A stretch of DNA of 64,000 nt. Origin: Rhizoctonia solani (taxonomy: Eukaryota; Basidiomycota; Agaricomycetes; Cantharellales; Ceratobasidiaceae). Positions 23,354 through 34,735 of this stretch are shown here, one piece after another. Location of the stretch: positions 1,054,001 through 1,118,000 of the forward strand of contig NC_057373.1 in assembly GCF_016906535.1 (NCBI RefSeq), in the 5' to 3' direction. The first letter of the stretch is position 1, and each line of letters starts with the position of its first letter. The position numbers were made by a program, and so were the translations under genes. The notes under the pieces were generated by a model. It ran no database searches. It saw nothing but the letters and a program-made list of their open reading frames with translations, and was not told where the DNA came from.

Positions 23354-24653
23354 CTACCAGACCTCCTTTAACCCCGCTGCAGCCTGGATATCGTCGGCGT
23401 TTAACAAGTCAACACCCAAGCCCTCCAGCGTCTTCCAGACATAATCTCTCTTGGACAACGGCCATCCCGGTGTTTCCCAGTATCGAACCTGAAAGAATTT
23501 CTTCGGTTGCCGGCCGTTTAGAATAAATGTCAAACTACCCACCTTGACTCCGGCTGCGTGGGCACCTTGTATTTGCCTGGCCAATATATCAATTTGCGTA
23601 TCGTTGAACGTGCTTCCAGACATGGAACCGCCCAGAGCATTGGCCAAGGATCCGGATGCAATAACTACCGAAGAAGTGTTGTATTCGCCGGAGAGTCTGA
23701 ACTGAATGAAGTGATGGGGGCGTCATAGAATGCATCACGATGTAAAGTTGTATGCGCTTGTATCTGATCAAATGGGGTATTGCCCGTTCCGACAACGGTG
23801 ACAGCACCCGGGCGCAGAACACCAGTCTCGGCGTCCCAATACGAGAGCCATCCGCCCTCACGAAGCGGTTCGAGCTGTTTGATTACCAGGGGCCACGTTG
23901 TGTTCCCGTCGGTCTTGACGTCAACAAACAGGTACAGTGTTTGGTCGATTACCGTGTCAAAAACACCATATCGCGTGTTATTTGTGTATGGAAATGAACT
24001 CTTGGGATTCTGTTGCTTGAGGATGGATAGGAGAGGGTTGACATAAAGGGACGAAAAGGTACGTTTTGTGTCAGGGACGATGGATCATGTCCGACCTGTC
24101 AGTTATTTTAGATGCGCCAGATCGTGTTAGGATCCTCTACCCAGCCCGTGGTGGTGTGAACCTACGTAAAGTTCGTTGTCCCACAGCCACACATCTGCCT
24201 CAACCGAAATAGCTCCGACCGCAATGGCACTGAATAAGGGAACGTCCCTCCAGTAGTCGTTGTGAGAGTCTGTTAATTAATGTCAAAAATTCCGGCTGCC
24301 TACATAAATCCAAGAACGCACGAATTCCTTTGGGAATAATTCCCCTTGTGATTGAGTCGGATAAGTCGATTGTGGCTGATTTTTCCAGTCTGTAATAACC
24401 TCATCAATCGTTCGGTACGCAAAGCTCGGAGTATCGAAGCTACGAGACCAAGGCCGGTGACAACTCCCCGCATAACAGAAAAACTGGGAGGCCACATTAC
24501 GAGGACAGCAAGAGCGAGAAGAACTAGAGGGGAAAGTGCTTTTAGCGAAGGGGAATTTCCAGCGAGCGTTTTAGGATTCCGTGTCCTTTTTCTAGCAATT
24601 AAAAAAGAACCAGGGTTGGGCTCGGGTGGCAGAGAAGCTCTTCGGTTCTCCAT
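23354..24653 (-). CDS. AIM6: AIM6-like PLC-type phosphodiesterase
   Basis: Membrane-anchored protein of the glycerophosphodiesterase/PLC-like TIM-barrel fold, related to yeast Altered Inheritance of Mitochondria 6. N-terminal anchor: LVLLALAVLVMWPPSF after a basic cytosolic stretch. The catalytic-type motif is LTDSHNDYWRDVPLFSA followed by ISVEADVWLWDNELYVGHD, giving the His and Glu-x-Asp expected of the fold. Later LYLFVDVKTDG and AVTVVGTGNTPF, ending LKEVW. A frame break near 24421..24425 (ILRA to FAYRTIDEV) is repaired by one extra T in a three-T run. The physiological substrate is not established for this family. Confidence 0.8.
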
Positions 24654-25354
24654 ATAGATATAAATTCCTGGAGCGAGTGCTTCAGAGTCTTAAATCAAAC
24701 CAGAAGAGCTAAGTGGACGAACGTGCTTGATGGGACACGGGTCAAGATGGGACCTGAAATTGGCGCTGCCGCACGGCGTTTCATCAAATCTTAACAAGTG
24801 CTGAGTACGGTAGTATCCATTGTGCTGAAGAGTCAGTTAAGTAAAATCTGTCTCAACTACGGCATATGGGGAGAATGTGAGAACGATTCGAATTAAAAAT
24901 GATCTACCAGTATCCCGACAAACTGATGCGCTAGCTAATTTTGGATAATGTCATAGATCTACCCATTGTCAGTGCTATAACGGTTATCGTCTGTGCTTAA
25001 GTATGAATTGAATCTAAGACTCTTATGGGTACTATTTATGGAGCTGTACTGAACGGGGATTCCTCTCGACATCATTACTATTCCAGCATCACTCCGTTCT
25101 AAGTACGCCTCTGTATTGTTCTGACAGTCTCAAAGCCGAGACAGTAGCGCCGCAGACAATGTAGGCCTTGATACGAGGCTGAAATCGATCCTGAAGTCCA
25201 GTAAAGATCTGGTTCTTGAGCCTAAATTTAAGCTTAGACAGATCATCTAGGGCCATTAAGCGCCTTCTTCACACTGATGTGCGAGCATTAGACTCCTCAA
25301 TAATAGGAATATCGATTGTATATACGCATTGAAAATGATCTGTATACAGACCGA
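24654..25354. other. Intergenic, nothing recognised
   Basis: About 700 A+T-rich bases between the AIM6 start and the stop of the PITH gene. I checked both strands for spliced coding signal and tRNA-like A and B boxes and saw none. Confidence 0.35.
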
Positions 25355-26143
25355 TTAGCGGATCAAGTTTTGTGATCCTGCAGCTTTTTCGGTCAGACGA
25401 TCAATAGGAGCATCTGCTGCGTTTGCAGCTCTTATATCCAAGTGCTCGCTGACATCTTTCCTGACATCTCTGGCGTCTCCTTTAAATCCGATGAAGTATA
25501 TGCGATTGATTTCACCCCCAGCAGTGTCGGTCTGTTTCAATTTAGCCAGATTTCTAAAGGAGCCAAACGGTGACTTACTAGGAGCAGGGTTAATGATATA
25601 ACGTTAGCGAATGTTGCGGCCTTGACTGGGTACTCGACAACTCCGCCCTCCCCTTCCAATAAAGCCATGTCCTGTTGTGGCCTAGTCGACTCTGCTTCAG
25701 CAAAATCAAGTCCAGCGGGGTGGTTCGCATAGACGCGTAATCTCCGAGGTTGTGCATCTCCCCGAGCTAGTTATAATTCAATCATTCTGACTATTTATCA
25801 CTTCTGCGAACAAGACTCACCGGTTTTAATCAAAACACTTCTTACTCTGACGTTGCGCGAGAAAGGGATATGTAATATGAGCTATGTCAATGCAACCTTT
25901 ATTTAGAAGATATTCAATACGCAACTGACGAATACAATGAGGATTATAACTGACCTCATCATCTACACCTGTTTCACAATATTTCTCGACATCTTCACGT
26001 TCGTCCCAAGGTTTTATGACTTCTTTAGCATCCTCCGGGACACTTAAGTTTAAGCCGTGTACTTTATCCCGATCAATTACTCCAAACAGATTATTAGCAG
26101 CGTCCGATAGAAAATCTTGAATTGATTCCTCTTTATGAGACAT
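25355..26143 (-). CDS. PITH-domain protein (TXNL1 C-terminal type)
   Basis: Small cytosolic/nuclear protein formed by a PITH (proteasome-interacting thioredoxin) domain alone, without a thioredoxin domain. It starts MSHKEESIQDFLSDAAN. PITH blocks: VHGLNLSVPEDAKEVIKPWD, IPFSRNVRVRSVLIKT, ARGDAQPRRLRVYANHP, LDFAEAESTRPQQDMAL, TFANVISLTLLL and RIYFIGFKGDARDV, ending SQNLIR. Four exons join in frame. The related human domain docks on the 19S proteasome lid; whether this one does is inferred. It is divergent from the uS5m gene. Confidence 0.85.
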
Positions 26144-26226
26144 TGCAGTATCGTAAAGGTAAGCCGATGGTATATGTTTTCTATGTACTCTGGGTGTCGT
26201 GGCCAGAGATGCACTCCCAGAGACGT

Positions 26227-26232
26227 CACGTG
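26227..26232. promoter_or_regulatory. CACGTG core between PITH and uS5m genes
   Basis: GTCACGTG in the 190-bp divergent promoter, another instance of the recurring E-box core. Confidence 0.35.
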
Positions 26233-26333
26233 CGCTTCTCGTAAATCTCAAATTACTTCAATCTGGCTCCCGGCTGGTCACTTAACTGTAACGCTAGGTC
26301 GCACTATCCGTCCATTTAGATTGCCACTTCGAA

Positions 26334-27343
26334 ATGTCGAGGAGTATCTATAGGTTGAATTTGGCACTCCGTCAGCGGGTCCTTCTAGGGTTCTAGTTCG
26401 GCCAAATTCTTCCTCATCCTCACCGAGCTCGACTCACCAAAGCACCCCCAAAGCACAATACGATCTTCCCCTCCCTCAACTATGTCGAATCATTTCCGGA
26501 CCTCTCAAAAACTGATATAATACTGGACGAAGGTCGTACACGTACTTTTACCGATGGGAAACTAGTGCCAGGAAAGAAACTCACTATCTCACTCTTCAAT
26601 ACCCCACCTCTGATCGCCCCCTCGCCCCCACCACCGGCCGAGCCATCTCGTCTATCGAAGAGTCCATTCTTTGAAGATCTGAATCGCCTACACCGTTTTC
26701 CTTTGATCACTAAGCGTGTGGTCCAACAGACGGGAAAGGGGAAACAACCGAGTTTCTATTCGCTTGTTGTGTTGGGAACGGGCGGGGAATGGTCGGATAT
26801 GGTGAGGGAAAGGATACCAATGTCCCTCGAAGCATAGACAAGGCCTTTGTTGCTGCAGTGAAGAGCATGGACTTAGTCGACAGATTTGAGAACAGAACAC
26901 TATGGGGGCAATTGGAGGGAAAGTTCGGAGCTACTCATATTATCATGCGCGCTCGGCCCAGTGGACATGGTCTAGCATGCAACCCATACATCCATCAAGT
27001 GCGTATTCATAACCGTATTAAATCATCTCGACTCTTATATATGTCCAATAGGTTTGCAAGGCTGCTGGAATCGCCGATGTCTCAGCCAAGGTTCATGGTT
27101 CCAGAAACGGTAAGATTCATTTGGTACGTTATTCGACCTATGGTAACAGTCCCAACGCTACCAGGTATGCAAATTGTCAAAGCGACAATCCGGATGTTGC
27201 ACGGGGGACACGCGCCTACGGGTATGGGTGACGGTGTCGGCGGCAAAGGTAAGCGTGAAGAAGCGGGAGTCGGGATGAGAGGGCGTGATGCAATTGAGCG
27301 GGAAAGAGGTCGCTTGCTGTACGAGGGTAGTTCTTATCTCTAA
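26334..27343 (+). CDS. MRPS5: Mitochondrial ribosomal protein uS5m (MRPS5)
   Basis: Small-subunit mitoribosomal protein. The S5 domain is clear: SFYSLVVLG, then MVGYGEGKDTNVPRSIDKAF, AVKSMDLVDRFENRTLWG, KFGATHIIMRARPSGHGLAC, AGIADVSAKVHGSRN and VKATIRMLHGGHAPTGMG. The N-terminus is less certain: the ATG at 26334 gives a presequence-like MSRSIYRLNLALRQRVLLGF but meets an in-frame TAG at once, so an unseen intron or a lesion is present. A one-base loss near 26769..26772 breaks VVVGNG from GMVGYGEG. The C-terminus ends YEGSSYL. Confidence 0.8.
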
Positions 27344-27645
27344 TGAAAGCCTGGCTTTGTTCGCCCTGTTCTGAGATAAAAGACTTGAAACATTCCCTTT
27401 TGTTCGTTCAGTTTTGGGGACTAGGTAAACAGTTATAAACTAATGGTACAGAGCATCAAAAAACCAGGGGAAAATGCCGTGATTCCATGGGTATTATCGT
27501 CAAAATGGAACGTGAAGGATCAGTATGGATAGAATCACAAACAGTGAGGGTCATAAGTATGTAAAGGCATATCGAGCATGATGTATGATTGCATAGGTGA
27601 GAAATGAGACGAAGGAAAGTATTTTGTGGGCTGTTCAAAAAACGC
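27344..27645. other. Convergent intergenic region
   Basis: About 300 bases between two converging genes, presumably both 3' UTRs. No signal seen. Confidence 0.35.
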
Positions 27646-28579
27646 TCACGTTGAGTCGAAGTCTGCTATCAAAGCATACTGCCGCTCAAAGCGTGGCGTC
27701 ATCTGTAGCGTTGGTGCCAGGCAAGTGATGTTGTCATCAAGAAAGGATAGCGTTAATTCGTTGGCATAATAGCCTTGCTTTGACAGGTGACCTAGGAACG
27801 GATCAACAAGGCCATCTCTATTGCATACAGCCGGCTTGGTTACCTTTTTTGTACTATTTGAGAGACCAGTAACAAATGCTTCACTCAAATCAGCCAAAGG
27901 TAGCTCCGTAAGATCCCGCGCCTTCTGATCGGCATCGGCTTCAGTCGTTTGTGAGGTGAATGATGCCCACAGAGCGCTAGCTCCAACCACCGGAGCTGGC
28001 CGGGTTGGTGATGGCTGCTCGACAAAGTCCGACTGAAGATCAAAGTCTGGCTCGGCAAAGTCTGAAAGGCTAGAAGCGCTGAAACCGGTGATCAGGCACG
28101 GCGCTGGTTGCTCAAGTGAGCCGATAAGGTCGATAGACAACTCAGACATGAATGAGGGCTTGGGAAAAGCATAAGCGCTCCACTTCTTCGAACATAGGTG
28201 AAATGAAAACTTACTATAGCCGGGTCCGGGTAAGGGCTAATGCGAGCGGGTTTGCCGGGTTTCGCCGGACCGGGAGCTGCGTTGCCGCCCCGTGAGGCTT
28301 TAGCTGGCTTGCTCGAAGGCTTTGGTGATGTTTCCTTGCTCTTGGAGTTCTTGGAGTTGTCGGCTTCTTGTTCTTGTGTTTGGTCGTTGTCGCTCGGCCC
28401 TTACCAGTAACCGGATCAACATTCTCCTTATCAGCATCCCGTGCCAATGTGGAGGTTGAACCGGATGCTGGGCGGCCGAAAGAGCGAGCAGAGCTAGAGT
28501 GAGAGGATAGAGGTTTGGATGTCACACGGGACTGGCATGCGACAGGGGGGTCTTGGTATATCGTGAAGGTTGGTGCCAT
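27646..28579 (-). CDS. Disordered KEN-box protein, possible cell-cycle protein
   Basis: Two exons, start MAPTFTIYQDPPVACQSRV. A KEN box sits at DADKENVDP (about residue 48), followed by a basic stretch rich in Lys/Pro/Ser and SRGGNAAPGPAKPGKPARI. Exon 2 continues PSFMSELSIDLIGSLEQPAP and ends with a better conserved-looking segment: DPFLGHLSKQGYYANELTLS, FLDDNITCLAPTLQM. A KEN box near the N-terminus with a disordered body is typical of APC/C substrates, but I cannot name the family. A frame break near 28391..28395 (KGRA to DNDQTQEQ) needs one added base. It is divergent from the MAT2B-like gene. Confidence 0.6.
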
Positions 28580-28591
28580 CGTAAGAGACAA

Positions 28592-28940
28592 TCGATGTTG
28601 AAATCAGGTGTTGAATATTTCAGGAAAGTCAAGGGGAAGTATTGTGCCGTCGAAGAAGAAGTTTAAAGACAAGAACAAAGTGTTGTAGAATAAGATGAAC
28701 GTTGAAGCTCAAGCAGAGGCGGTCGTGGGTTGAGAGTCGTGATTGAACATCAGTCGCTTCGCGCTCTTGAACGTGATGAAGTCAACGAGCACAAATACGT
28801 CGGTCTCGCTCACGCGCAACGTCACGTGACTTGTGGCGATGAGAGTAGGGCACATGTGGGCTTATTCCACCCACGACGTCCGTGTGGAATTCTTATTCTT
28901 CTGGTCTGTCTAATCGTAAATCGGAGAATTCCGCTATATT
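28592..28940. promoter_or_regulatory. Divergent promoter with GTCACGTGAC palindrome
   Basis: About 350 bases between the KEN-box gene and the MAT2B-like gene. A perfect 10-bp palindrome GTCACGTGAC lies at 28821..28830, with ACGCG just before it (about 28812). Both fit transcription-factor sites; no TATA box seen. Confidence 0.45.
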
Positions 28941-30325
28941 ATGAAGGTTCTTGTTACTGGTGGGATGGTCCCCCGAAGCCCCTTGCATGTGCATACATAA
29001 CCCTAACTTCAGGTGCGTCGGGTGTATTGGGAAGCGCCGTGTATCAGGCATTTCGATCTGTGAAGGGCGTTGAAGGTAATTTGCTCACTCTGCTGTGAAT
29101 TCCTCGTCGACAATCGGAATCTGCAGAAAATAGATTCCGCCACATCACATCATATCTCCCGCCTCGGCGTTACTCATTCCGGTCCGAGTCCAGCTCACTC
29201 ATTGTTCGCAGTCAAGGGTACAGCGCATACAAGGCCCAGCGGCGACGTCATAGCCATTGATTTATGTGATGAACCCTCGGTCGCTAAGCTAGTCAAGATT
29301 TCAAGCCAGATTGTATGCACAATTTCATTACTTATTGGCATTCATCCGAAATACATACATTGACAATGTGATGTTCTAGGGGTGGTTCACTGTGCTGCCG
29401 AACGCCGACCGGATGTCGCGGCAAAGGTAGAACTATTCGATACAATCACGAAGCACGTCACTAATCATCTCGTCAATCGAGAATGTCGAAGCGACCTGGA
29501 CGTTGAACGGCGCCGTGCCCGCAACGTTGGCACGCCTTTCATCTACCAAAGAGCATAGCTTCACGCTAATCTACATATCTACTGACTATGTGTTTGATGG
29601 AACTGCTGCGCCTTACAGCGTTGATGCAAAACCTAACCCTGTTAATCTATACGGGGAGACCAAATTGGCCGGGGAAAGGGCAGTGTTGGATGATGGCTAC
29701 CAGGGGAAACCAGGGCAACGCGTAGTTCTTCGGGTGCCGGTCCTGTGAGTATCAGTTCTAGTTCATTCGCCCCTTCTGTTGCACTGATTCGTTGAAGATA
29801 TGGTCCAGCGCCAAAGAATTCAGACTCCGCGATTAACATCCTTGTTGATATAGTCAATGACCAATCCGGCAAACAATATACTATGGACCATTACGCAACT
29901 CGTTACCCAACTAACGTCCTTGACATTGCCGATTTCTTGGTCCGTTTGGCAGGTAATTCCGGTGCTCTGATACATACGTAACGTTCCATTAATCCTATGG
30001 TATATAGTGCTAGATAAGCCGCTGCCCTCAATCCTGCATTACAGCGGCACTGAGCCATATACCAAATACGAAGTTTGTAGACCGATGCTTCCCGAAACGA
30101 TTATCCTGCTGACCTCAGTAACAGATTTGCCTTGTCTTGGCGAAGATCTTGAATGTCCCCCATAATCACATCACTCCAGATGCAGCTGATCCTCCCCCTA
30201 ACCTAGCCATATCTAGGCCAAAGAATACCCAACTCAGCCTAGAAATTCTTGATAATATTGGAGTTGAGGTCGGAGGGCGTGACTTTGCAATTTGGTGGGA
30301 GCAATATCTGCTCTCGAAGAACTGA
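28941..30325 (+). CDS. MAT2B-like NAD(P)-binding reductase (SAM synthetase regulatory subunit type)
   Basis: Extended short-chain dehydrogenase of the RmlD/MAT2B group. Splicing of the first intron gives [20 protein letters not shown] with the GxxGxxG dinucleotide-binding turn. Then [43 protein letters not shown], and [14 protein letters not shown] with the YxxxK pair. Later [36 protein letters not shown], and [19 protein letters not shown] near the end. In animals MAT2B regulates methionine adenosyltransferase; bacterial RmlD makes dTDP-rhamnose. No rhamnose-pathway neighbours are present, so the MAT2B assignment is preferred. Confidence 0.8.
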
Positions 30326-30458
30326 ATTGTGTCGTCTACCATAGTGTCTGTTATGTTGCTGAATGTCAATGTGCATGCGATCGATTTATTGCCATGATAT
30401 TGATACAGTATTCAAGCACAAATTTGGGAAAATAGTAAGAATACAAGATATATACGAC

Positions 30459-30809
30459 TTAGTGTCGTCCGAGCTCGACGGATTCTGCTGCCTTTTGAGC
30501 TCCAGCAATAGCCTCCTACAACCAATAATGAGTCCCAGCTTTAAAGACAATGTGAGGGGAATGGGGGACTTACATCGGGATTTACCTCCGGCGTTAGGAC
30601 GTCGCTAGCGTTCTTCTCTCCGCCAAAGTACGCTAATTTGGGATTCCAATGAGTATCAATAGCAGGTTTAGTCTAAAGGGAACACAAACCTGCGCGTTGT
30701 TCAATATCCTTGACACCCTCTTTCAAGGGTTGGCCAGTCTTGTCAGCGGCGCCAATAGGGCGGTGTCGCCAGTGGACTCGAGAGGGGGGGATTGAGTTCC
30801 AGAAGACAT
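30459..30809 (-). CDS. Small conserved protein of about 77 residues, function unknown
   Basis: Three exons. The start is MSSGTQSPP, and after correcting a seven-C run the body reads HWRHRPIGAADKTGQPLKEG, VKDIEQRA, AYFGGEKNASDVLTPEVNP and EAIAGAQKAAESVELGRH. It has no cysteine, is hydrophilic, and has neither signal peptide nor membrane segment. Exons 2 and 3 splice cleanly. As written the C7 run (30784..30790) puts the ATG out of frame with the rest; one more C restores it. A TATA box 66 bases upstream suggests strong or inducible expression. I do not know a function. Confidence 0.55.
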
Positions 30810-30874
30810 TGTGTAAATAAGTTGATTATTGAGAAGTGAGAGGTGTGATAATGAGATAGAGCTTGCTCTCAAGT

Positions 30875-30882
30875 CTTATATA
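30875..30882 (-). promoter_or_regulatory. TATA box of the small-protein gene
   Basis: TATATAAG on the minus strand 66 bases upstream of the ATG at 30809. Confidence 0.5.
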
Positions 30883-31253
30883 TGCATACTGGACTGTTCA
30901 ATGTAAACAGCGTCATTGCAACGTCATCGCTTTTACGAACCTTCGACTATGGCTTACTTCAGCTGAATCTAGCACGCCACTGAGATCGGACGTCGACCCT
31001 CACTAAGGCGCAATGCGATGATGTCAAGTGTTGTGGTGAAGAAGAGAATGTGAGTATTCGATGCGAACTATCTAGGGTATGGAAGGCTGTATGCAGGGAA
31101 GAATCTACATCCAAAGAGTATTATCACTGGTGCCAAGCTACATGAGGAAAGCCCCAGAGAAAACGTTGTGGAGTAAACAATTGCAAGTAAAGAAATGCAC
31201 AATGGTAAAAGCAAGCAGAAGAGACAAGAAACCTATAGTAGATCGATTCGCCC
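30883..31253. other. Intergenic, nothing recognised
   Basis: About 370 bases between the small-protein promoter and the stop of the RhoGEF gene. No coding signal or motif noted. Confidence 0.3.
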
Positions 31254-34200
31254 TTACCGAGCACGGTCGGATCCCGCCAGCAATGCATCAAACAAGCTGT
31301 TTGCCGATGATTCATTCTTTAGCTGAATCATATAGACTACGCCTGTTCTGCTCCCGTTGTCACTAAGCTCGATAGCGATTCCCATCTTCCCAACACGCTC
31401 GACTCCATCGGTAAGGACAATCGTAGAGATCAACATATTCTTGCTCTTCGAGTCGGCCTGGACCACGAGTTGTTTCACGTTCGTCGGCATCGCTTGGTAC
31501 AACTTCAACCTTGCTGAACCCAGTGACTTCCATTTCTGGTGCTCCTGTTGCGCATACACTTTACAACGTGTTTCACATGTCACAGTTTGACTAACAGGCC
31601 CCGTCTGTTGTGGTTCTTCATCGACAGGAGAGTCTGGTGGGCTTATGTCGTACTCGGATCCGAAAGTCGACCCAGGAGCGGAATTCGCGCTTCGAGGGAA
31701 ATTGTTCTGACTGGGGGACAAGAGAGGGCCAGGTGTACCAAATAAAGGGCGCGGAGGGGCAAACTCAGAGTACATACTCGAAGGTGCTGATCCTCCCGGT
31801 CGTGGGTCCGCGTTAGGCATCCGCGGGATGGGTGGGAGGGGACCATCACGATCGCGAGCTGAGAACTCCGAGTTCAATGATTTTGAAGAAAGTTGCGTAC
31901 GCAAAGGGGGGAGCATGCCTGGTCCAGGCTGGAAATTTTGCGGCCCAGGTGGCCCTCTTGGACCAGGACCACCGGGACCTCCTTGACTTGGAATACTAGC
32001 ACCACGGGTGGGCGGCTGCCAGTGTCCTCCGGGTGGCCCCCCAGGTCCAGGAGGAAGACTCATTGGTGAGCCTGAACGATCCTGATGGACGGAAGGGGCG
32101 CGGGAGGGGGGCGCAGACATTGCCCCTGGAGGAGGGCTTCGGATGGTCGGAAGGTAAGGTCCTGGACTGTTGACAATATTGTCCTGAACTCTTTGCTGAG
32201 GAGGGGCCGGACTAAATTGCGGTGATGGCTGCTGGGAGAATCCGTTAGGGCTCCTATCTCCCGGAGCTGGTGATCTGGGGAGGCCACCAGGAGAGGTTGG
32301 TGAGACGTTTGTCCGGACTGTGGGAGCGACTACGCAGAAATATATTAGAGCTATCCGACCTGAATAAAGGTAACTAGACTTACGATTCACGGCTTTCTCT
32401 GCACACTCCCGGATATCCCTTACCACCTGATCGCGTATGTATCGGGACTCGGTATGAATGGTCAACGTTTCTTTCTTCATGATAGTGAGTTGGAACACGT
32501 TTTCTAGCAACAATGTCAAACGCAAGGCCACAAATAATGGTAATTCCATGCGTACCTTGACCGCCACTGCTTTCGACAATCTGCAAGTGTTTTCCAGCCA
32601 ACGGCGGGTAACACAACCACATATCTGGACCATCTTGGCCGAAACCTGCGCGTTCTTCAGGAGTCATCTTCTCGCATATCAACAATAGGTCGGTAGTCAA
32701 GAATAGATGCCCTCTTTGATGCGTGACCTCCATCCCAGTCACACGAGGTGTAAAGAAGATCATTGCTTCGACGGAAAACTTGATCATACGTGTAAAAGGC
32801 AAGTTGGGTGGGTTCATCTGAAGCTTACAAGCCTGCAGGACACAATCAGCTAAACGCTCGACTGTGGTAACCGAATCTTCATACCCGAGGCGTCATTGAG
32901 AAAATATCCATAACTCGGTCGGTGCATAGCCTTCGCTCAAGCCCCTGTGCGGGCATCAAGGGTGTGTCTGTGGATCCTGGACCCATGGACGAAAATGTAG
33001 TGTCCCTGGACATTCGTCCGCTGAGAAATTGAATTAGGCTTGGCTAACACTACCAGACTACGTGGGCTTGCCTTGACACGCTTGCTCCACTATCAACGCG
33101 GCTTCCTGTGGTTGAAATGCTCACCCGCTCGCCATCTACTGGCCGCCTGAACGCGTTGGAAATTGCAATCTCCGGGCTTTGGACACGCGCCGGAGGGGGG
33201 GCAACGTCATTTGGATCTTTTGGTCCCACGATAGTTGCGGTGTCAGAGTTTATTGTTGGCGCATCTCCACTGAAGGTTCGGGTTGGCCCAGATTGATTAC
33301 CTGAGCCAATAGACAGAGGCGGAAGCTGAAACTCTGACGAGCCCAAGTGAGACATGGGCTGGTTGGGATGGGCGTTCGCCATGTCGTGTCCCAGAGACGC
33401 ATTGCGTGTAGGATACGAAGGTGCGGGTGGCGACGAGTCAGAAGCCTCGCGAGGCAAATCATGGTCGACCGGGTCGCCAATGAGCTTGCTGCGGCGCTCC
33501 TCGCACGTCGCCATGAGTCTATCCAATGTCTCGTTTGCGTTGACAAGCAGGCGGTGGTCCGAACGCCCAGGCGATGTCGTCTTGAGCAACCGAGAGTACA
33601 GTTTTTTGTAGTACTTTAATCGTTGGAGAGGGAGAGCGAAGAGCTTGTCTAGTGTCCATTCCTGAGGGTTTTCGGGGGTAAGTGTGTTGGACAATTCGCC
33701 TAAGATACGACCCAGGTTGGGGTTCTGTTGAACAGGTCTCCAAGTGTCAAAGCCAGCTGCGTACGCGTTGATGAACCGCGTGTATGGGGGCTCCAAGTCA
33801 TCAATCTGACGCACGTTTGTGAGCACCCTCTATCACATATATCACATCGAAAGCACGTTACCCATCGCATGAGAAGATCTCCAAGGGCTTTTGGGTCACT
33901 TGGGTTGGGTCCAATCTCTTTCAGTTTCTTTGTATGCCGTACGCGTTTAGTCATAATTGATACACGCGTAACCCCCGACTCACCGTGTTCAGCGCTTTGT
34001 TTGCTTTGTATACCGCCTCGATACCTCGAAACAAACTATCGAGTTCCTTTGGAGGAAAATTGGAGCGTGACCACGCCGCAGCGACTTTCTGTAAACGAAA
34101 ATTGTTGGTACACACACACCATAAGATAGTAGATGCATACCCGGATGATAGAAGAAAGTTGTTCTATATAATCCTTTTCCGTTTCTATTAAGTCTACGAG

Positions 34201-34382
34201 AGGATTCACTTTTTTGGCTTTCCCTTCAGACCGACCACCAGGCGATGGGGGCGGGTGGGATGAGGAGGAGGAGCTGGGCTACTCAAACTTCGTTAACACA
34301 TATATTCCATAAAACTGTACAATTGGTCACTCACATAGCCAACATCAAGGTGCTTGGAAGGAGGAGGCGGAGGCAGATCCAT
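31254..34382 (-). CDS. Rho guanine nucleotide exchange factor (DH-PH, plus C-terminal PH-like domain)
   Basis: Activator of Rho-type GTPases controlling polarity and cell wall growth. It starts MDLPPPPPSKHLDVGY. The DH domain spans NPLVDLIETEKDYIEQLSSI, FRGIEAVYKANKALN, YTRFINAYAAGFDTW and LFALPLQRLKYYKKLYSRLL (the conserved helix that binds the GTPase). A linker with RRLCTDRVMDIFS precedes a PH-like module: MIKFSVEAMIFFTPRVTG, GHLFLTTDLLLICEKM, MWLCYPPLAGKHLQI. A Pro/Gly-rich region of about 250 residues leads to a C-terminal folded domain (CKVYAQQEHQKWKSLGSARL, MGIAIELSDNGSRTGVVYMI). All checked junctions are in frame. Confidence 0.85.
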
Positions 34383-34735
34383 ATGGCAAACAAAACGTTG
34401 AGAGTAGTTCAGGAAAGCTAAGTACTGTTGGCAGAAATTATATATCCTAGAGCAAACAAGAAACCTAGGCAACAAGAATGAAGAAAAATGACAAGAGGTG
34501 GGCACGCCGGAAGCTGTGAAGCTTTCCGCAAATGCTATTAGTCGTTTGGGCAGGAACAAACCGAGGCCACAAGTTGAGGGTAAAACGCAAGCTTCGTCTT
34601 GGGTTGGTTTGCCTCTCAGGCCCCGAGACCCTGTGGCCGAGATTGGTCGCGGGTCCATATAACGTCACCTGATCCGCATTGACCCAACGTTTGGATCTTA
34701 GCTCAGCGTCACTCAACCATCGCTCTACAGCAACC

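Noticed and set aside
24654..25354. Possible tRNA or small RNA in the longest A+T-rich gap on the left half
   Set aside because: No A/B box pair or foldable cloverleaf found by eye. A tRNAscan or Infernal run would decide.
21502..28579. Secondary-metabolite cluster suggested by transporter, phosphodiesterase and hydrolase-like genes
   Set aside because: No backbone enzyme (PKS, NRPS, terpene synthase) or P450 in the window; neighbours are housekeeping genes.
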